Shown here one piece after another: positions 8,304 through 17,403 of a stretch of 64,000 nt of DNA. How positions within the stretch are numbered: position 1 is the first letter of the stretch; the number at the start of each line of letters is the position of its first letter. The position numbers were made by a program, and so were the translations under genes. The stretch spans positions 1 through 64,000 of the forward strand of contig JAIYCY010000032.1 of the NCBI GenBank assembly GCA_027487775.1, read 5' to 3'. The stretch comes from Planctomycetaceae bacterium. Lineage in GTDB: Bacteria > Planctomycetota > Phycisphaerae > Tepidisphaerales > Tepidisphaeraceae. The notes under the pieces were generated by a model, which was not told the origin of the DNA, searched no databases, and worked only from the letters and a program-made list of their open reading frames with translations.

Positions 8304-9178
8304 TCGACATCGTCGTATTCGATCCACGAATCCCGGCTCGGAAACGCCCCACCTCCGCCGGGAAAGGTTTCGAATCGCACACGGTTAATGTTTCGACCCT
8401 TCTCCTGCGTGACGAATCGGATATCTGCGACATCGATCATGAGTTCCCCGTCGCGCCATACGCGAATGCGACCGTCGGCAGCACTCGCGTTCGACTGCAT
8501 CGTGACAGTGAGTTGAATCTCGTGCCACTTTCCGCGAGAGAGTTCAAACTTCCGGGCTCCATGAGGGCCGCCGTACGTGCCGGTCATCTGACTTTGATAG
8601 ACGTACAGGTTGTTGGTGACGTGCTCTGGATTCGAATCGAACTGCAGTCTCACGCTCCAGCCGTCGCCGTTCTCGCGTGCCTGCTGTCCTCGTCCGCCGT
8701 CGTATCCTGCACCGCCCGACAGCCCGAGTTGTTTGCCATGCAATCCCGGCTCAAAGTCCTCCGGATATCGCACGCGAAATCGCAGAGTCATCTCCCGTGC
8801 CGGTTCGACGGGGACATGGGCGCTGTACCCCGTTTGATTGACCTTCTGCCCCTGAACCAAGGCGACACGCAGCGCGCCATCGACCACACTCGCAAACGCC
8901 CTCGTCGCGGCAGGCGGATTGGCACCAAAATCAGCTCGATGCATCTCGCCCGTGTATGGCCCGTCAGGATGATCAAATGTGACGCGTGACATCTTCAGTG
9001 CATCGCGCGACCGATCAATCGCCGATCGGTTCTCATCGGCATCACACATCAATCCGGAAAATGCAGGACGCGAAGAAGAACCAGACCATGCGGATGATAC
9101 CGCTGCGAAACACGCCCACACCACGACCAACACACGACTCAGCAACATTGCATGAAGCATCGAATTGAACACTGTCAT
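8288..9178 (-). CDS. Polysaccharide lyase family 14-like protein, secreted
   Basis: A 296-residue protein with an N-terminal signal peptide (MLLSRVLVVVWACFAAVSSA). The start at 9178 is the longest ATG; ATGs at 9160 and 9148 would also preserve the signal and I cannot decide from the weak RBS. The mature part shows the jelly-roll lyase pattern of family 14: MTLRFRVRYPEDFEP, GLHGKQLGLSGGAGYDGG, GDGWSVRLQFDSN, NLYVYQSQMTGTYG and KWHEIQLTVTMQ. PL14 enzymes cut glucuronate or alginate-type chains by beta-elimination. It sits between the PL8 lyase and the heparinase-like lyase in the same orientation, which supports a joint role on one uronate-containing glycan. The family assignment is from motif rhythm and moderately secure. 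Confidence 0.78.
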   Translation of the reverse strand: MTVFNSMLHAMLLSRVLVVVWACFAAVSSAWSGSSSRPAFSGLMCDADENRSAIDRSRDALKMSRVTFDHPDGPYTGEMHRADFGANPPAATRAFASVVDGALRVALVQGQKVNQTGYSAHVPVEPAREMTLRFRVRYPEDFEPGLHGKQLGLSGGAGYDGGRGQQARENGDGWSVRLQFDSNPEHVTNNLYVYQSQMTGTYGGPHGARKFELSRGKWHEIQLTVTMQSNASAADGRIRVWRDGELMIDVADIRFVTQEKGRNINRVRFETFPGGGGAFPSRDSWIEYDDVEWGGS

Positions 9179-9244
9179 ACCTTTCGCCTCCGGCCGACAA
9201 CGTCTGCGTTCGGAACAAGAGATCGGAAACCCGTGGATTTGCGT

Positions 9245-11560
9245 TCATCGAAACGTCAGTTTCACCTGATCGCCGCGCAGTGGATAGCCTGGAAATCTGA
9301 TGCGCTGAGTCTCGGCACCGATCCCGATTGAAATCTCGTCGTCCGTGCCGAGCGGATCTGAGACAAAGACAATCAGCCCGCCCTCCCGATTCTCGATCAC
9401 GATCATCAGACAGGCTCGACTCACTTCAATTCGTCGCCCCGCCCAATCAATCTGGCCTGCTGTATGGAAAGCTGCACCCAGCCAGCGATTCAACGGAACT
9501 TCGACGGCCTGCACTCTCGGACTGTTCGCCAGTACGCGCCAGCTGCGCTCGCGAAACAATTGCGGCATCTTCGAGCGCTCGACATCAGGCAACACGGCCC
9601 ACTCGAACGCGAGGCTCGGTTGATCTCGACCATGATCCGACCAAATCGAGAAGACCTGCTTCTGCGGCTCGCCCGGCTGCATCACGTCGCGAATCGTCTT
9701 CACGCCATCGATCGGCGGAATGTAACCATGTCCGTCGTGCCACACCCACGCGACGTCCCTATCCTGGATGATTTGGTTACGGCGGACTGTGCGAGCGTCC
9801 TCGGGACTCGATCGCAGGGCAAAGAATGTGACTTCATCGTCGCTCTCTCGTTGTTCGACGTTCGTCAGCGTCGATTCGGGATGCCGCAGGTCAAAACTAT
9901 TGCCGAGATGAACGACCGCATCATCAAGAAGAAACGTCGCCCGTCGCCCGTTGACAGACAGGTCCGTGACCTTGTGTTCGCCCGGCCGATCACGATCAAC
10001 GTTTACATATCTCGATTGCCACCATGACATCAACCCGCGCTGCCCATCGACGACGCCGCCGGCAAACGGTGTTCCGCCGAACACCATGCGAACGGCGTAG
10101 CCGTCTCGATCGCGATTCCATGCCGCGGCGAGTTGCTCACCGGTCAGTTGTCGTGTCGTCTGGCCCGGCCATCGTGAGAAGTCCATCGCGGTGAAGACCC
10201 CGCCGGTCTCGACGTTTTGATATGCACGGGTGTCGCGACGTATGAGGACTGTCCCCAGCGGCATCATGATCGACTCGATCGCCCAGCGATTCTTAGGTTC
10301 ACGCTGACTGAATGTCTCCATGCCATGCGTGCGTTCCGAGACCGCTCGAATGCTTGCGGTCGATCGCGCAAACTTTTTGGTCATGAAATCTGTCGTGTGG
10401 TAGTAACGAATCGACCGTTCCGGGAAAGGCCAATCCGACCTGCCCGGTTCCCAAGCGCGAATTGCGTCAACCTCGGCGCGTCGATGCTCAGACGCGGCGC
10501 TGAAGGCATCAAGCCACGCTCGAAGACGTGCATTGCTGCCCTGACGCGCGTTGAGCCAGATGAGCGGATTCGCAAGGTTCGGATCAATGGCGCCTTGATA
10601 GCAATAGGCGACGCTGTCGATCAGAACGTCGATCCAGTGTGCGTTGAGCGAGGCGGGCATCTGCCAACGTTCAATGCCTTGGATCAAGTCGCGATACTCA
10701 ACGACGGCATTGATGTACCATTCGCCGTAGCTGCCCATGGCGGGTGCAGCGTGTTCGCCAAGCATGCCGTCGACGGTGAGCCTTTCGATTTGTCCGAGTT
10801 CCCCGCGTGGGCTTCTGACGGTTTGTGAGTTCCAGACGTGGGCCATGTATCGATCGATGGCGCGGATGCGAAGCGACTGATCCGAACTCACCAGATACGG
10901 GACGAGATCGCCGCGCACGGCCCAAAGAACGTTGGCCCCGCCCTCCCAGAGCGGTCGCGGCTGTGTGAACTGCGTCGCTGGGTCATCGCTGGGTTCAAAA
11001 ATCGGGTGCAGACTCCGTGCGGTGATGTGATTGGCCCATCGTTCGACGTCTACTTGCTTGAAAGTCTGTGGATCCGACCTTGCAAACAGGCAGATGCGCC
11101 CGATGCGATTGTTCTCAAGCAGATCGGCATACGGATGTCCGAATCCCCACGTGTCGTTGCGATCAAACGGCGCGGCGAGGTAGTGCTCGATCGTTAAGCG
11201 ACCCGCCTCAGCCACGCGGGCATCACGATGGTATTGCGTTCCGGGCGTCCGCCAGACTGTGAACAGATCCACCGACCGCAAGAGATGTTCGCCCCATCCG
11301 CGTCCACCGTCGCGTCCGGTGACCATCGGGCCGTAGTCAAGATCACTGAAGCTTCCGTCATTGCTTACAAGCGGCAACAGCTTCTGAGTCTGCGTGTCGA
11401 GTCGCTCAATCTCCTTCGAGTCACTCGGCTTCAGATATTGTTCGGCCCATCGAGCCTCCAAAGCATCGGCCTGCCGAATCAAATCGGGCGCAGGCTCACT
11501 CAAAGCAACACTCGACACCATGCTCATGACCACCGCCAAGCCAAAGATCCTTGAACGCAT
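9245..11560 (-). CDS. Polysaccharide lyase family 8 (hyaluronate/chondroitin/xanthan lyase type), secreted
   Basis: A 771-residue protein, the usual size for PL8. The signal peptide spans residues 1-21 (cleavage near VALSEP). The N-terminal alpha/alpha toroid holds the expected catalytic trio: N210 in WEGGANVLW, H270 and Y278 in GEHAAPAMGSYGEWY; in known PL8 enzymes the Asn-His and His-Tyr spacings are similar. The central beta-supersandwich contains VETGGVFTAMDFSRWPGQTTR (about residues 437-457), the characteristic 'W-PGTT' signature. The RBS is GGAG, 6 bases before the ATG. PL8 lyases eliminate at uronate-hexosamine or uronate-mannose bonds. It lies 66 bases before the PL14-like gene and 59 bases after the unclassified toroid gene. 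Substrate among hyaluronan, chondroitin and other glycans is open. Confidence 0.88.
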   Translation of the reverse strand: MRSRIFGLAVVMSMVSSVALSEPAPDLIRQADALEARWAEQYLKPSDSKEIERLDTQTQKLLPLVSNDGSFSDLDYGPMVTGRDGGRGWGEHLLRSVDLFTVWRTPGTQYHRDARVAEAGRLTIEHYLAAPFDRNDTWGFGHPYADLLENNRIGRICLFARSDPQTFKQVDVERWANHITARSLHPIFEPSDDPATQFTQPRPLWEGGANVLWAVRGDLVPYLVSSDQSLRIRAIDRYMAHVWNSQTVRSPRGELGQIERLTVDGMLGEHAAPAMGSYGEWYINAVVEYRDLIQGIERWQMPASLNAHWIDVLIDSVAYCYQGAIDPNLANPLIWLNARQGSNARLRAWLDAFSAASEHRRAEVDAIRAWEPGRSDWPFPERSIRYYHTTDFMTKKFARSTASIRAVSERTHGMETFSQREPKNRWAIESIMMPLGTVLIRRDTRAYQNVETGGVFTAMDFSRWPGQTTRQLTGEQLAAAWNRDRDGYAVRMVFGGTPFAGGVVDGQRGLMSWWQSRYVNVDRDRPGEHKVTDLSVNGRRATFLLDDAVVHLGNSFDLRHPESTLTNVEQRESDDEVTFFALRSSPEDARTVRRNQIIQDRDVAWVWHDGHGYIPPIDGVKTIRDVMQPGEPQKQVFSIWSDHGRDQPSLAFEWAVLPDVERSKMPQLFRERSWRVLANSPRVQAVEVPLNRWLGAAFHTAGQIDWAGRRIEVSRACLMIVIENREGGLIVFVSDPLGTDDEISIGIGAETQRIRFPGYPLRGDQVKLTFR

Positions 11561-11619
11561 CGTCTGCTCCGATCAATGCCGCCTACCCAACCTAGACTTC
11601 GTTTTCTTCGGTCGTCGGT

Positions 11620-13518
11620 CTATCGGTCCACTTCCGCGTCGGGTTCGGACTCGAAGCGGATCACATAGTCCAGCGCATCATTGGCATCGAGCAACACCAT
11701 CACGCGCTGATAATCGGTTCGGCCGCGCAATGCCGGAGTGCGTTCCTGCAGGCGGGCGGATGTTTTAGGACTGAGTTTGAGGATCATCCGATCCTTGCCG
11801 CGACGCAGCGTGATGGCATCGCCGGCGGTGCTGAGGTCGTCGTCGACGCGCACGATCAATGGAATCTGTTCGGTGAAGGCCCCCGTCTGGCGTACGCGGA
11901 CCCGTATCGAATCTTCGGCGAATGTGATCGTCTTTTCCCCTGCGGGCATGGAATAGTTCGCGACGAGATCACCCTTGGGCAGATCGGTCCAACCAGCACT
12001 CATGGGAGCTTGCCTTTGCCCGACGCGTATCGAGGCCGCGACATCTTCCGTTTCGCGCAGCTTTGAGTCGATGCGCGTGCCCCAGAGATTCTCTGTGCCT
12101 GCGACGCCTTGGATGACGATGCCCATCGCATCGTTCCAGACGGTGCCGAGTCCGAATCCCTGGCGTTGTTGCGGCTTGCCGCTGACAAGGCATGCGTAGT
12201 AGCTCGGCCGTCGGATGTAATCGAATGCCCATCCGCGCCGCGTGTCCATCGCGCGTGTATTGAAGTTCACGGAACTTAGATAGGGCAGTGATGCAATCGA
12301 TGTTGCACGCTCGGCTTCGCTCGGTGCACACCAATTCACGCCACTGGTGGCAGTAAAGAACTCGCTCGGTGTGTAGCTCCAGCTGGATGGCACAACCAGT
12401 TCAGGAAACTTTGGCCAGTCGCGTTGAAGAACCTCGCGACGGTTCTTTCGACGCTCGATGCGTTCGGCGTCCGTGAGCATGAACGCCCGCCATGATTCGA
12501 CATGCTCTGCCTGCGGCCAATCGCGCAGTTCTTGATAGGCATGGCTCGTGCGCGTCTGTGCCGAAGCATTCACGAAGTACTCGGGCCGATCACCGGGCTG
12601 CTTGAGCAGGTTGAAGCTCAGCCATCGCCCCCATGCTTCTTCTTCGGGTCGCAGCGTCTGCGTCAGCGTGGGATCGGTCTGGATGAGGTGATAGGCGTAG
12701 GCGATGAATCGCTCGTGCACACTCGAATAACCGATGTCCATTCCGCCGGCTTCGTAGAGGAAGCCGGTCGGGCTTTGGATCACTTCGACGGCGCGCTTGG
12801 CTCCAGCGTGCAGAGCGCGGCGGAGTTCGGCGTCGTTGGGATCGTGCTGGAGATGGATGAGCGCAGCTCGATAGACGCCGGCAAGTTGATTGCTCCAACT
12901 CGACGCATGCCTGAACATGTCTTCACGCGTGAGCAAGGCCATGATCGCCTTGCGTTGTGCGGCTCGAGTGCGCTCAAGCACGCCGGCATCGATGGCCGGG
13001 CCGTTCGAGTTGGCAGCGTTGTGAAGAAGTTCAAGTGTGCGCGACATGTGCACGACACCGAAACCGGTCGGCGCCATGCTCCAGTTGTCGGGGGAATACT
13101 CGGCAAATAGGCCGGTCTCCGGATTTTGGCTGCGGCACCAGAAGTCGAGCATCGCTTCCAGCCGCGCACGAACGCCGACATCGCCACGATAACGGTTCCA
13201 TGGTCGATCGACTGTGTAGAAGTAAGCGAGCGCCAGATTGTTTTCGAGGATGCGGGCGTTGTAGGGCTTGTTGTCCTTCGGATCACGGTTGACGGGCAGA
13301 TCGAGAAATCCACGATGCTCGCCGGTCTCAACGACGGCATTCGCGACGCGATGGAAGTGATGCAGGAGGTACGGGATCTCCAGTTCGCTGTCATCAAAAT
13401 CACCCGGCGAGATGCCCGACCAGTCCATCGCTGCAACTTTCGGCCAGGGCGATTGGGCGCGAGCGTTGGGTGTCACGAGCATCATGCATCCGATCCATAT
13501 GCAGATCCACTTCATCAT
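11620..13518 (-). CDS. Unclassified secreted protein with alpha-toroid and beta C-terminal region
   Basis: A 632-residue protein with a signal peptide (residues 1-21, cleavage near ARAQS) and an excellent RBS (GGAGG, 7 bases before the first of two ATGs). The N-terminal 330 residues are helical with repeated aromatic/acidic motifs: YLLHHFHRVANAVVETG, NKPYNARILENNLALAYFYT, LDFWCRSQNPETGLFAEY and GFLYEAGGMDIGY. The C-terminal 200 residues are beta-rich (GDLVANYSMPAGEKTITF, RVRVRQTGAFTEQIPLIVRV). This order, helical toroid then beta-sandwich, is that of PL8 and heparinase-like lyases, yet I see none of their catalytic signatures. The same order and many of the same motifs recur in the C-terminal half of the 1303-residue protein at 25627-29538. 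A new lyase or hydrolase family is a reasonable hypothesis, not an established function. Confidence 0.82.
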   Translation of the reverse strand: MMKWICIWIGCMMLVTPNARAQSPWPKVAAMDWSGISPGDFDDSELEIPYLLHHFHRVANAVVETGEHRGFLDLPVNRDPKDNKPYNARILENNLALAYFYTVDRPWNRYRGDVGVRARLEAMLDFWCRSQNPETGLFAEYSPDNWSMAPTGFGVVHMSRTLELLHNAANSNGPAIDAGVLERTRAAQRKAIMALLTREDMFRHASSWSNQLAGVYRAALIHLQHDPNDAELRRALHAGAKRAVEVIQSPTGFLYEAGGMDIGYSSVHERFIAYAYHLIQTDPTLTQTLRPEEEAWGRWLSFNLLKQPGDRPEYFVNASAQTRTSHAYQELRDWPQAEHVESWRAFMLTDAERIERRKNRREVLQRDWPKFPELVVPSSWSYTPSEFFTATSGVNWCAPSEAERATSIASLPYLSSVNFNTRAMDTRRGWAFDYIRRPSYYACLVSGKPQQRQGFGLGTVWNDAMGIVIQGVAGTENLWGTRIDSKLRETEDVAASIRVGQRQAPMSAGWTDLPKGDLVANYSMPAGEKTITFAEDSIRVRVRQTGAFTEQIPLIVRVDDDLSTAGDAITLRRGKDRMILKLSPKTSARLQERTPALRGRTDYQRVMVLLDANDALDYVIRFESEPDAEVDR

Positions 13519-13658
13519 GATTCATCCTCCGTGAGACGATCTGATTGCGAGAGAGTCAAAGGGAACGAGCAGAGTTACCTTCCGGGCCAGATATCGACCA
13601 ACTCAGAAGACACTCGTCATGTTGATCTTTCGAGTGATGACCGATGCGGAGAAAGCGA

Positions 13659-14678
13659 TCAGGTCACCGGGCACTTTTTCAGGTAATCGAGTAATTCAGA
13701 GAGCGGCGCGGTTGCCACGCCGACATATTTATCGGCGCCGCCGTAATAGACATAGAGCGTGCCGTTGATCACGACTTTGCCACAGGGGAAGCAGACGCCG
13801 GGATAGAAGCCGTTGAGTTCGTAGTCCATTTCCGGCTGAAGAATCCAGTCGCGTGTTCGATGGGTGACGCGGGTGGGATCCTTGGGATCCAGTACCAGCG
13901 CGCCGAGTCGATAGAGTTTGTCCGTGCCGACAGCATGGTAGAGCGTGAGCCATCCCAATTCGGTTCGAATCGGCGGCGTGTTACCGCCGATCTTTTTGTT
14001 TTCCCATGGGTACTCGGCTTTAGCGAGCAGTTTCGCGTCGTTGCATGAGAGCAGGTCATCGCCGGAGCTGATCCACATGGCCGGGTATTCGGTGCCGTAC
14101 TCGGGTCCGGTCCAATTCATGGGCCGATGGATCATCCAGTATTTGCCGTTGATTTTTTCCGGGAAGAAGTAGACATCGCGATCGTCGACTTTGGGGTTGG
14201 TCAACCGACCCGCGCGGTACCACGATTTGAAATCTTGGGTGAGTCCGAGGTATGTGGTGGTCGCGTTCTGGCGAAGATGCCAGGGGAAATCAGGCGGGCA
14301 AGCCGGCGGACGATGATGACGACCGCCATCGAGCCAGTATTGTCCTGGCGGGAAGGGTCGGGAGGCATAGGTGACGTAGTACCACTCGCCGATTTTGATG
14401 ATGCGTGGATCTTCGACGCAACCGCCGTCGAATCCGAGTTCGCTCGGGCTGAGCACGGGTTTGTCGAAGGCGCGTTTGAAGTGGATTCCGTCGGTGCTGG
14501 TCGCGAGCCCGAGATGAATCTTGTGCTCCAGATCGTCGCCTGCGGCGCGATAGAGCATGTAGACCGTCTTGGATGCTTCGTCGTACCACGCGCCAGGATT
14601 TGTCGCGACGGTCGATTCCCACCAGCTTCCGAGGACGGGTGAAAGGATGGGATTGCCGTCGAACCGCTTGAGTTTCAC
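13659..14678 (-). CDS. GH130-family glycoside phosphorylase/hydrolase
   Basis: A 339-residue protein without a signal peptide, so cytoplasmic. It starts at a GTG (14678) with AAAGG 7 bases upstream. The five-bladed beta-propeller pattern of GH130 is clear: NPILSPVLGSWWES near residue 9, NPGAWYDEASKTVYMLYRA near 27, the repeated SxDGIHF, and GGCVEDPRIIKIGEWYYVTYAS near 85, where VEDPR carries the conserved acidic residue. GH130 enzymes are mostly beta-mannoside phosphorylases, with some beta-mannosidases and arabinofuranosidases, so products of the lyases containing mannose or similar sugars could be its substrate (inference). It lies between the PEP-CTERM gene and the unclassified toroid gene, with gaps of 77 and 140 bases. 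Confidence 0.85.
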   Translation of the reverse strand: MKLKRFDGNPILSPVLGSWWESTVATNPGAWYDEASKTVYMLYRAAGDDLEHKIHLGLATSTDGIHFKRAFDKPVLSPSELGFDGGCVEDPRIIKIGEWYYVTYASRPFPPGQYWLDGGRHHRPPACPPDFPWHLRQNATTTYLGLTQDFKSWYRAGRLTNPKVDDRDVYFFPEKINGKYWMIHRPMNWTGPEYGTEYPAMWISSGDDLLSCNDAKLLAKAEYPWENKKIGGNTPPIRTELGWLTLYHAVGTDKLYRLGALVLDPKDPTRVTHRTRDWILQPEMDYELNGFYPGVCFPCGKVVINGTLYVYYGGADKYVGVATAPLSELLDYLKKCPVT

Positions 14679-14708
14679 TGCTGAACCTTTCGATCAGAAA
14701 AACGTCCG

Positions 14709-14727
14709 GGCGGGCGGTTGACCCGCC
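14709..14727 (-). terminator. GC-rich hairpin between PEP-CTERM and GH130 genes
   Basis: A 6-bp stem (GGCGGG/CCCGCC) with a 7-base loop lies just downstream of the PEP-CTERM gene and before GH130. No T-run follows on the minus strand, so it may be a processing or stabilising hairpin rather than a terminator. Confidence 0.3.
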
Positions 14728-14755
14728 AAGACGTGAGGAGGAGTCTGACACGACA

Positions 14756-17203
14756 TCAGCGACGACGACGAAGAGCGAGGATGCCGAGGCCTGCGATCGC
14801 ACCGAGCGTGGCCGGCTCGGGGATGGGCACGAGCCGGATCGCGTCGTTCGACCCGTCGCCGTAGTCGATTGCATGCGTCGGGGGCAGGCCGGACGAGGTG
14901 CTGAACGCGCCGGTCAGCGTTCCGGTGTAGCTGACCAGCGTGTAGGTGACCAACGGACTCGGCGTGCCGGAGATCAACAGCGCGGTGCCTCCGAAGCCGA
15001 TACTGAGGTTCCCATTCACAGCCAAGAGGTCGCTCGTGACGGCGTCGAGGTCGTTCGACAGTGCGCCGTTGAGGGCGAGGTTGCCATTCATGGTGAGCAT
15101 GCCGATGGAGTTGCCCGGAGCGATGTCGGCGCCGAATGCGACGGTGACGCCTGAGGTGGCGTTGATCGTTCCATTTCCGCCGAGCGTGCCGGCATTGACC
15201 AAGAGCGATCCGACGCTGGTGGTGTTGTTGAGTGAGAGTTTGCCCGAGCCGTCTTTGGTGAGCGTGTTGCCAGCGCCGGTGATCGGTGCAAAGGACGTGA
15301 CCGTGGCCGACCGGACGGGGTCGACAAAGATCGTCCCGCCGGAAGCGCCGATGACGATGCTCAGCGCGCCTGACGAAGTCGCATTCAGGCCGTCAAGCAG
15401 CAGGTTGGTGGATGCATCTCTGTTTTGAAGTGTGCCGCCGTTGATGTTGAGTGTCCGGACCGAGGCTGGCGCGAACGTGCTGCCCGATCCGGCACCGATG
15501 GATGCCGCCTTAAGCGTTCCGCCGGTGAGGTTGTAAGTCGGTCGAAGTTCCGGGGCACCCAATCCCGCATCTGATCCCATGACGATCTGGCCAGCGACGA
15601 CGGTTCCGCCCGACTGATTGAACGTCGCGGTCATCACCGGCGTTCCGCCATTCGTCTTTTCCGCGAGTCTAAGGACAGCCACATCGAGTGAACCTGCGGG
15701 CATGGTGACGGTGCTGGTGTCGTTGACGTTCGCGTTGGCGATATGGCGACCGACCGTGAAGTTAGTCACCCTAGCGTCAAGCGACCCGCCGGTAAGATTA
15801 AGCACACCTTCACCGCGACGCGTGCCGGAGCTGGTCTCGCCGACCGTCACCGTGGGCATATCGCTTGAACCGTCGGCGGCACGGAGCTTGAGATTGGGGT
15901 TGGTCAGGCTCGCCTGGAAGTTCACCACTCCGCCTGCGTTGAATCCACCGATCAACAGTGCGCCCGCGTTGACAACGTTGGTCCTCCCGAGCCGCAGCGT
16001 TGCGGTGTTGCCGTTGTTGCCGTCCGAGTTGCCGCCACCGACCAGGAGTTGGGTGGCCGTGATCGTGTTGGAGTTATTGGCCAGTCGCATTTCGGCCTGC
16101 GTCGTGACCGATGCGGCGTTCACGGCTTGGAAATTCATCTGCCTGTTCGATCGATTGAAGACGAAATCGCTGAGTCCGCTGAAGTCATACACCACGGCGT
16201 TGTTCGCACTGAGTTGGAGGTTGGCATCACCGTTGACGGTGAGCGATCCACCCGCGCCAGTCACGGTGCGATTGGCGGTCGTGTTATCCATGACGATCGT
16301 GCGGACGGTCTGGCTCGTCGAGCCGACGTCGAGGGTGGCAGCAGCGGGCTGATTAAACCGCAGGTTGTTACCCGAGGGCAGCAGCGCCGGGCCGGTGAGC
16401 GCAAGCGTTCCGCCCGCGATGCGTGTTTCGCCGGTGTAGGCGATGTTGCCCGCGAGCGTGACGCGTCCGGCATCGGTCTTGACGAGCCCGTTGCCGGCGA
16501 CGCTTTCACCCATGTCGCCGTTGATGACCATGTTGACGGCCGCGTTGTTCGATCCGAGTTGCGACTGTGCGCCGAGCAGTGTGATCGATCGCGTCGAAGG
16601 GAGCGTGATGGTTCCGCTGTTGCTCCCTGGTTCAGCGAGCAATCGCGCTCCGTTACCGATGAATATGTCGTTGTTGTCGTTTCCGAGGCTTCCGTTCTGG
16701 TTGATCCCTAGAACGCCGGCGGTGATCCGAACATCGCCGCTGTAGGTTTGATCTGCGCCGTTGAAGCGGAAGGTGAGCTTTCCTGCGCCGGTCTTATCAA
16801 AGCCTTGGGTGCCTTCGAGGTTGGCATAGTAAAAAATCGATCCGTTACTGTTGGGGATCGAGAACGTCGGCTGCCCGCTTGCGACCTGAGCGCGGAGGAT
16901 GTCCGTGGTGACGGAGTTGTTCCCCAGTACTACGCTGCTCGACGTGATGCTCGTGGAGAGTGAGCCGAAGATGAAGGGGTAGCCCGCGCCGGGGTTGGTG
17001 ATGTTGACGGTATGAGCCGAGTTGATTGCGACCGCGGCACCGATGGCATTGGGTACAGTCGCGGGGCTCCATTTTGTGTTGTCGCCCCACTGATCACCCG
17101 TGGCCCCGCTCCACGTCTGCGCTCCGACGGATGCGGGTATGACCGAAATCGCGGCCAAAGCGACCGCCGATGACAACCGCGTACGATTCGAAGTCTTCTG
17201 CAT
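14756..17203 (-). CDS. PEP-CTERM protein with autotransporter-type passenger repeats
   Basis: About 815 residues. The start at 17203 (MQKTSNRTRLSSAVALAAIS) is set by a GGAGGAG 5-6 bases upstream. After a signal peptide (cleavage near VGAQTW) comes a Gly/Asn/Thr/Ser-rich beta-repeat region with autotransporter-associated repeats: KTGAGKLTFRFNGADQTYSG, GLVKTDAGRVTLAGNIAYTG, LTKDGSGKLSLNNT. These predict a right-handed beta-helix. The C-terminus is a textbook PEP-CTERM tag: IPEPATLG, a hydrophobic helix (AIAGLGILAL) and RRRR. Such tags are recognised by exosortase in Gram-negative bacteria; no exosortase gene is in the window. The gene sits between the sulfatase and GH130, so a surface protein of the polysaccharide system is likely. 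It shares domain plan with 20588-23695 but lacks the dockerin-like pair. Confidence 0.88.
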   Translation of the reverse strand: MQKTSNRTRLSSAVALAAISVIPASVGAQTWSGATGDQWGDNTKWSPATVPNAIGAAVAINSAHTVNITNPGAGYPFIFGSLSTSITSSSVVLGNNSVTTDILRAQVASGQPTFSIPNSNGSIFYYANLEGTQGFDKTGAGKLTFRFNGADQTYSGDVRITAGVLGINQNGSLGNDNNDIFIGNGARLLAEPGSNSGTITLPSTRSITLLGAQSQLGSNNAAVNMVINGDMGESVAGNGLVKTDAGRVTLAGNIAYTGETRIAGGTLALTGPALLPSGNNLRFNQPAAATLDVGSTSQTVRTIVMDNTTANRTVTGAGGSLTVNGDANLQLSANNAVVYDFSGLSDFVFNRSNRQMNFQAVNAASVTTQAEMRLANNSNTITATQLLVGGGNSDGNNGNTATLRLGRTNVVNAGALLIGGFNAGGVVNFQASLTNPNLKLRAADGSSDMPTVTVGETSSGTRRGEGVLNLTGGSLDARVTNFTVGRHIANANVNDTSTVTMPAGSLDVAVLRLAEKTNGGTPVMTATFNQSGGTVVAGQIVMGSDAGLGAPELRPTYNLTGGTLKAASIGAGSGSTFAPASVRTLNINGGTLQNRDASTNLLLDGLNATSSGALSIVIGASGGTIFVDPVRSATVTSFAPITGAGNTLTKDGSGKLSLNNTTSVGSLLVNAGTLGGNGTINATSGVTVAFGADIAPGNSIGMLTMNGNLALNGALSNDLDAVTSDLLAVNGNLSIGFGGTALLISGTPSPLVTYTLVSYTGTLTGAFSTSSGLPPTHAIDYGDGSNDAIRLVPIPEPATLGAIAGLGILALRRRR

Positions 17204-17319
17204 GTGTTCTCCTCCAAAACCGATTTTCCGCAACAATCCCACGCAAATCACTTCCGACCTACGCCCCCTTGCCGGAAATGAGGCTCCTCAAAGCCAATAA
17301 GATTGTGACACAACCTCCA

Positions 17320-17341
17320 GAAGCTTCCACGGCGAAGCTTC
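17320..17341. promoter_or_regulatory. Paired GAAGCTTC palindromes upstream of PEP-CTERM gene
   Basis: The 8-bp palindrome GAAGCTTC occurs at 17320-17327 and again at 17334-17341, six bases apart, in the 200-base gap between the sulfatase end and the PEP-CTERM start. The pair can act as a tandem operator or fold into an 8-bp stem with a 6-base loop. It could therefore be a regulator site or a terminator/processing hairpin for the sulfatase transcript; the sequence alone does not decide. Confidence 0.45.
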
Positions 17342-17403
17342 GATCTTTCACGCTGTTTTCTACAGTTTGCCACCCTTGATGCCCCGGAAACCACGCCAAG
17401 ACC

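Noticed and set aside
7859..8989. 376-residue plus-strand reading frame
   Set aside because: It spans the junction of two conserved minus-strand lyase genes and shows no domain.
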